Part shown: positions 6,624 to 8,239 of the stretch, piece after piece
How the letters are laid out: the number at the start of each line of letters is the position of its first letter
Numbering within the stretch: the stretch's first letter is position 1
Source of the DNA: Candidatus Poseidoniaceae archaeon
GTDB lineage: Archaea; Thermoplasmatota; Poseidoniia; Poseidoniales; Poseidoniaceae
Direction of reading: 5' to 3'
Assembly: GCA_013330285.1 (NCBI GenBank)
Contig: DUIP01000204.1
Location: forward strand, 1 to 8,239
DNA: 8,239 nucleotides
Notes under the pieces: model-generated
What the model saw: only the letters and a program-made list of their open reading frames with translations
What the model was told of the DNA's origin: nothing
The model's database searches: none
Position numbers and translations under genes: made by a program

Positions 6624-6935
6624 ATGATTGGTGGCTTGGGTCCGTTGGAAATGTTTGTTCTGGTCGCGGTGTTTTTCATATTATTCGGCGCAGAACGGCT
6701 GCCGAAAATGGCAAACGCTCTTGGCCGCTCGAAAGGCGAATTCCAGAAGGGTCTCGCCGACACAACCCGTGCGGTTGACCCCACAAAGGCCATTGAAGAC
6801 ATGGATGCAGGTGGCCGAACTGCTGAGCAGCGCTTGTTTGAGCGGGCAAACGCAGTTGGTATCGAGCCCGCAGGTATGGAAATGACGGAACTTGAAAAGA
6901 AGGTAAAGGCGCTTGAAGACCTTGCTGAAGAGTGA
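6624..6935 (+). CDS. tatA: TatA-type twin-arginine translocase subunit
   Basis: TatA proteins multimerise at the membrane to move folded proteins carrying twin-arginine signals, working with TatC. The 103-aa product shows the standard plan: a short N-terminus with GPLEM, one membrane helix (about 9-21, MFVLVAVFFILF), the FG hinge at 21-22, and an amphipathic helix (24-44) with LPKMANALGRSKGEFQKGL. A polar tail of about 60 residues follows, ending in a probable short coiled coil (88-103, ELEKKVKALEDLAEE). The ATG has GAGGA six bases upstream. The gene lies 73 bases after moaD with no evident TATA box between, so one mRNA is likely. No tatC is in the window. TatA and TatB cannot be separated with certainty in archaea; the length and tail fit TatA/E. 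Confidence 0.92.
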   Translation: MIGGLGPLEMFVLVAVFFILFGAERLPKMANALGRSKGEFQKGLADTTRAVDPTKAIEDMDAGGRTAEQRLFERANAVGIEPAGMEMTELEKKVKALEDLAEE

Positions 6936-6936
6936 T

Positions 6937-7431
6937 TTAGCGCACTCGTTTCACATTCATTGGTGAGCCACAGACCTCACAGTTTGCAACTGAACCTTTT
7001 TTCGTACGATCAACCGTTGGCGGAACTGGTGTTGTCGCTCTGCAACCAGTGCATCTCAATTCCCACTTCCATACTTGCTTGGCACCAACTGTACCAACAG
7101 ATTGCGTCGGGCGATCAAGGAATTGCATGGTGTTCTGTAGCCTGTAATCATCCGTCACGAGTGTGGCGTCAAGAGCAAGTGCGAGGGCAAGTACATCCAG
7201 ATCAACATCAGAGAGCCTCGGTAAATCCCCACTCTGTGCTGCTGCTTCTCTCGCAGTCTGCAGCCACGCTGAAGGTACGTCTCTCCATTCGATGGAATCA
7301 AGTGATTGCACGAGAAGTGACCGCTGCGATGACACTCGTTCCAGTTCGACTTGTTGGCTCATGGCGCATACGCCATCTGCCAGTTGTGCCACTGGCCAAT
7401 AAAGCAGCGCCGCCGTATCGAGAACCCGCAT
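6937..7431 (-). CDS. nob1: Nob1-like PIN-domain endonuclease with zinc ribbon
   Basis: Archaeal and eukaryotic Nob1 cuts the 3' end of pre-16S/18S rRNA late in small-subunit maturation. The PIN domain starts at once with VLDTAALLYW (the Asp is the first metal ligand) and continues to the acidic cluster LSDVDLDVLALALALDATLVTDDYRLQN, which matches the Nob1 signature around its catalytic aspartates. A C-terminal zinc ribbon follows: CTGC, then about 20 residues, then CEVCG, four cysteines in all. The length of 164 aa fits archaeal Nob1. I chose the ATG at 7431, which has AGGTGG eight bases upstream; a GTG at 7443 would add VVGC-type residues that the family does not need. The gene converges on tatA with a single base between the two stop codons, and its 5' end faces the VTT gene. 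A VapC-type toxin is unlikely because of the zinc ribbon and the absence of an antitoxin. Confidence 0.9.
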   Translation of the reverse strand: MRVLDTAALLYWPVAQLADGVCAMSQQVELERVSSQRSLLVQSLDSIEWRDVPSAWLQTAREAAAQSGDLPRLSDVDLDVLALALALDATLVTDDYRLQNTMQFLDRPTQSVGTVGAKQVWKWELRCTGCRATTPVPPTVDRTKKGSVANCEVCGSPMNVKRVR

Positions 7432-7482
7432 ACAACCGACCACCTGTGAACATACTCCATGAACTCACCGCTCACCCACACC

Positions 7483-7490
7483 TTCATATC
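7483..7490 (+). promoter_or_regulatory. Possible TATA-like element of the VTT-protein gene
   Basis: TTCATATC is the only A/T-rich element in the 80-bp gap between the divergent nob1 and VTT genes. Its centre is about 26 bases before the ATG at 7512, which would suit a leaderless or nearly leaderless mRNA. Agreement with that is the lack of a well-spaced Shine-Dalgarno site. Because CATATC/GATATG is nearly symmetrical it might also serve nob1. The match to consensus is weak. Confidence 0.3.
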
Positions 7491-7511
7491 AAGGTGCAGT
7501 GAGTTTCATCC

Positions 7512-8120
7512 ATGTCATGGAAGGAATCCATCTTGGATGCCTTCGAAGTCTTTGGTCCACTAAGCCTGGCCATGGTGTCATTTACCGAAGCCATCATTCA
7601 GCCTGTTCCCCCGGACATTGTTTACATTCCAATGTTGGTGAATGACATTGGGAAAACCGAAGTCGTCCTAGGCCTCTGGTTGGTCATCACGCTTTCTTCT
7701 GTTCTTGGTTCGCTGGTCGGTTACTTGATTGGGCAACGTTGGGGCCGATCTCTGATTCAACGGTTTGGTTCAACATCACATGTTGAAAAATTAGAAGCCC
7801 TCACGCAACGGTACGGCACAATAGGGATTTTTATTGCCGCTGTATCACCAATCCCATACAAGGTGTTTGGATGGGTTGCAGGCATGGGGGAGATGCAAAA
7901 GAAACCGTTTCTCATCGCAGGCTTCCTTGGTCGAGGACTGAGGTTCGGACTCGAGGCGATCTTGATCGGCATTTATGGGCAGCAAGCATTCGATGCAATG
8001 ATGTGGTTCTTGGACAATGAAATCTTCCTTGCGGTCCTTCTTGTTGGAGCTGCTGCTGCGGTCTTAGCGGCATGGAATTGGTGGAACGGATTAGAAATTG
8101 AAGCCAAGCAAAGCAATTAG
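7512..8120 (+). CDS. YqaA/DedA-family (VTT/SNARE-associated) membrane protein
   Basis: The 202-aa product belongs to the VTT superfamily, whose members act in lipid handling; DedA proteins are proposed undecaprenyl-phosphate or phospholipid flippases, while the YqaA branch is uncharacterised. Visible motifs: Glu26 with PVPPD (31-35) in the first re-entrant segment, GSLVGYLIG (66-74) in a membrane helix, YG at 101-102, the second re-entrant loop SPIPYKVFGWVAG (112-124), and GRGLRF (140-145) before the next helix. A last hydrophobic helix (about 171-189) precedes a short polar tail. The paired proline-rich loops with acidic and arginine residues are the family hallmark. SPIPYKVF and GRGLRF point to the YqaA type rather than classical DedA. 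Start at ATG 7512; an ATG at 7517 is out of frame. It is transcribed away from nob1 and toward the tRNA. The substrate is not known. Confidence 0.9.
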   Translation: MSWKESILDAFEVFGPLSLAMVSFTEAIIQPVPPDIVYIPMLVNDIGKTEVVLGLWLVITLSSVLGSLVGYLIGQRWGRSLIQRFGSTSHVEKLEALTQRYGTIGIFIAAVSPIPYKVFGWVAGMGEMQKKPFLIAGFLGRGLRFGLEAILIGIYGQQAFDAMMWFLDNEIFLAVLLVGAAAAVLAAWNWWNGLEIEAKQSN

Positions 8121-8164
8121 GCGCCACGCTTCTTTGTGATAGGCTGAGGCGACCTGCGAGCGAA

Positions 8165-8172
8165 TCATTATG
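8165..8172 (+). promoter_or_regulatory. Possible TATA box of the tRNA gene
   Basis: TCATTATG lies about 27-34 bases before the first base of the tRNA, the spacing expected for an archaeal stable-RNA promoter, and is the only A/T-rich element between the VTT gene and the tRNA. The match to the TATA consensus is partial. Confidence 0.35.
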
Positions 8173-8198
8173 AAGGGGTGGTTGGTGGAACGCCTGTC

Positions 8199-8239
8199 GC
8201 TCGTGTGGTGTAGCTAGGTCCATCATAGTGGGTTTTCAT
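8199..8239 (+). tRNA. tRNA-Glu(UUC), 5' part, cut by the window edge
   Basis: The last 41 bases read as tRNA positions 1-38. The acceptor strand is GCTCGTG (8199-8205), then TG, then the D-stem GTGT/TCAT (8208-8211 with 8223-8226) around AGCTAGGTCCA with its GG pair. A26 and the anticodon 5' strand GTGGG (8228-8232) follow, then the loop TTTTCAT. The anticodon is TTC at 8235-8237, which reads glutamate codons. The GTGTAG start and the CCATCAT end of the D-arm resemble archaeal tRNA-Glu. The 13-22 pair would be a T-T mismatch. The 3' half (CCCAC anticodon strand, T-arm, CACGAGC acceptor strand) should lie just beyond the window; without it the call rests on half the cloverleaf. Confidence 0.78.

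Noticed and set aside
6937..7443. PIN protein as a VapC toxin of a toxin-antitoxin pair
   Set aside because: The C-terminal four-cysteine zinc ribbon and the Nob1-type aspartate cluster fit rRNA maturation, and no small antitoxin gene is adjacent on the same strand.
6960..7502. Plus-strand open frame of 180 codons opposite nob1
   Set aside because: It lies antisense to a clear PIN/zinc-ribbon gene and its translation has no family resemblance; length alone is not evidence here.
8170..8217. Short frame starting at ATG 8170 and ending at TAG
   Set aside because: It overlaps the tRNA 5' half, has no ribosome site, and is only about 15 codons.

Overview
The window looks like part of a euryarchaeal chromosome, most likely a marine planktonic lineage of the Marine Group II / Poseidoniia type. 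The evidence for an archaeon is a Nob1-type PIN ribonuclease with a C-terminal zinc ribbon, a TATAAATA box with a Shine-Dalgarno site in front of gene 1, and a truncated tRNA at the right edge that reads as an archaeal-style tRNA-Glu(UUC). The lineage call is an inference from gene style (large FtsX permease, secreted repeat-type protein, roughly 50% G+C by eye) and is only moderately sure.

Layout, left to right. (1) 1-708, minus strand: the 5' 236 codons of a secreted protein with CARDB-like beta domains, running off the left edge. Its promoter lies in a 241-bp gene-free stretch (709-949). (2) 950-5545 and 5548-6246, minus strand: a two-gene operon for an ABC transporter of the MacB/LolD-FtsX class. 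The ATPase comes first, then a very large permease of about 1531 aa holding two FtsX units in one chain. (3) 6269-6550 and 6624-6935, plus strand, divergent from the ATPase by only 22 bp: a MoaD-like ubiquitin-fold sulfur carrier and a TatA-type Tat translocase subunit. (4) 6937-7431, minus strand, convergent with tatA with one base between stop codons: the Nob1 rRNA-maturation endonuclease. (5) 7512-8120, plus strand: a YqaA/DedA-type (VTT) membrane protein. (6) 8199-8239: the first 41 nt of tRNA-Glu.

How they fit together: the ATPase powers the FtsX permease at the cytoplasmic membrane. The permease carries two large extracellular domains and so probably acts on cell-surface or envelope substrates. 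The secreted protein, TatA and the VTT protein are also envelope-related. MoaD, Nob1 and the tRNA are housekeeping functions. I see no mobile element, CRISPR array, phage gene or toxin-antitoxin pair.

The most unusual item is the permease. It has three extra N-terminal membrane helices, and a first extracellular loop of about 685 residues that contains a beta-propeller-like insert with a lone cysteine pair. It also has an apparent CTG start placed exactly behind a perfect Shine-Dalgarno sequence.
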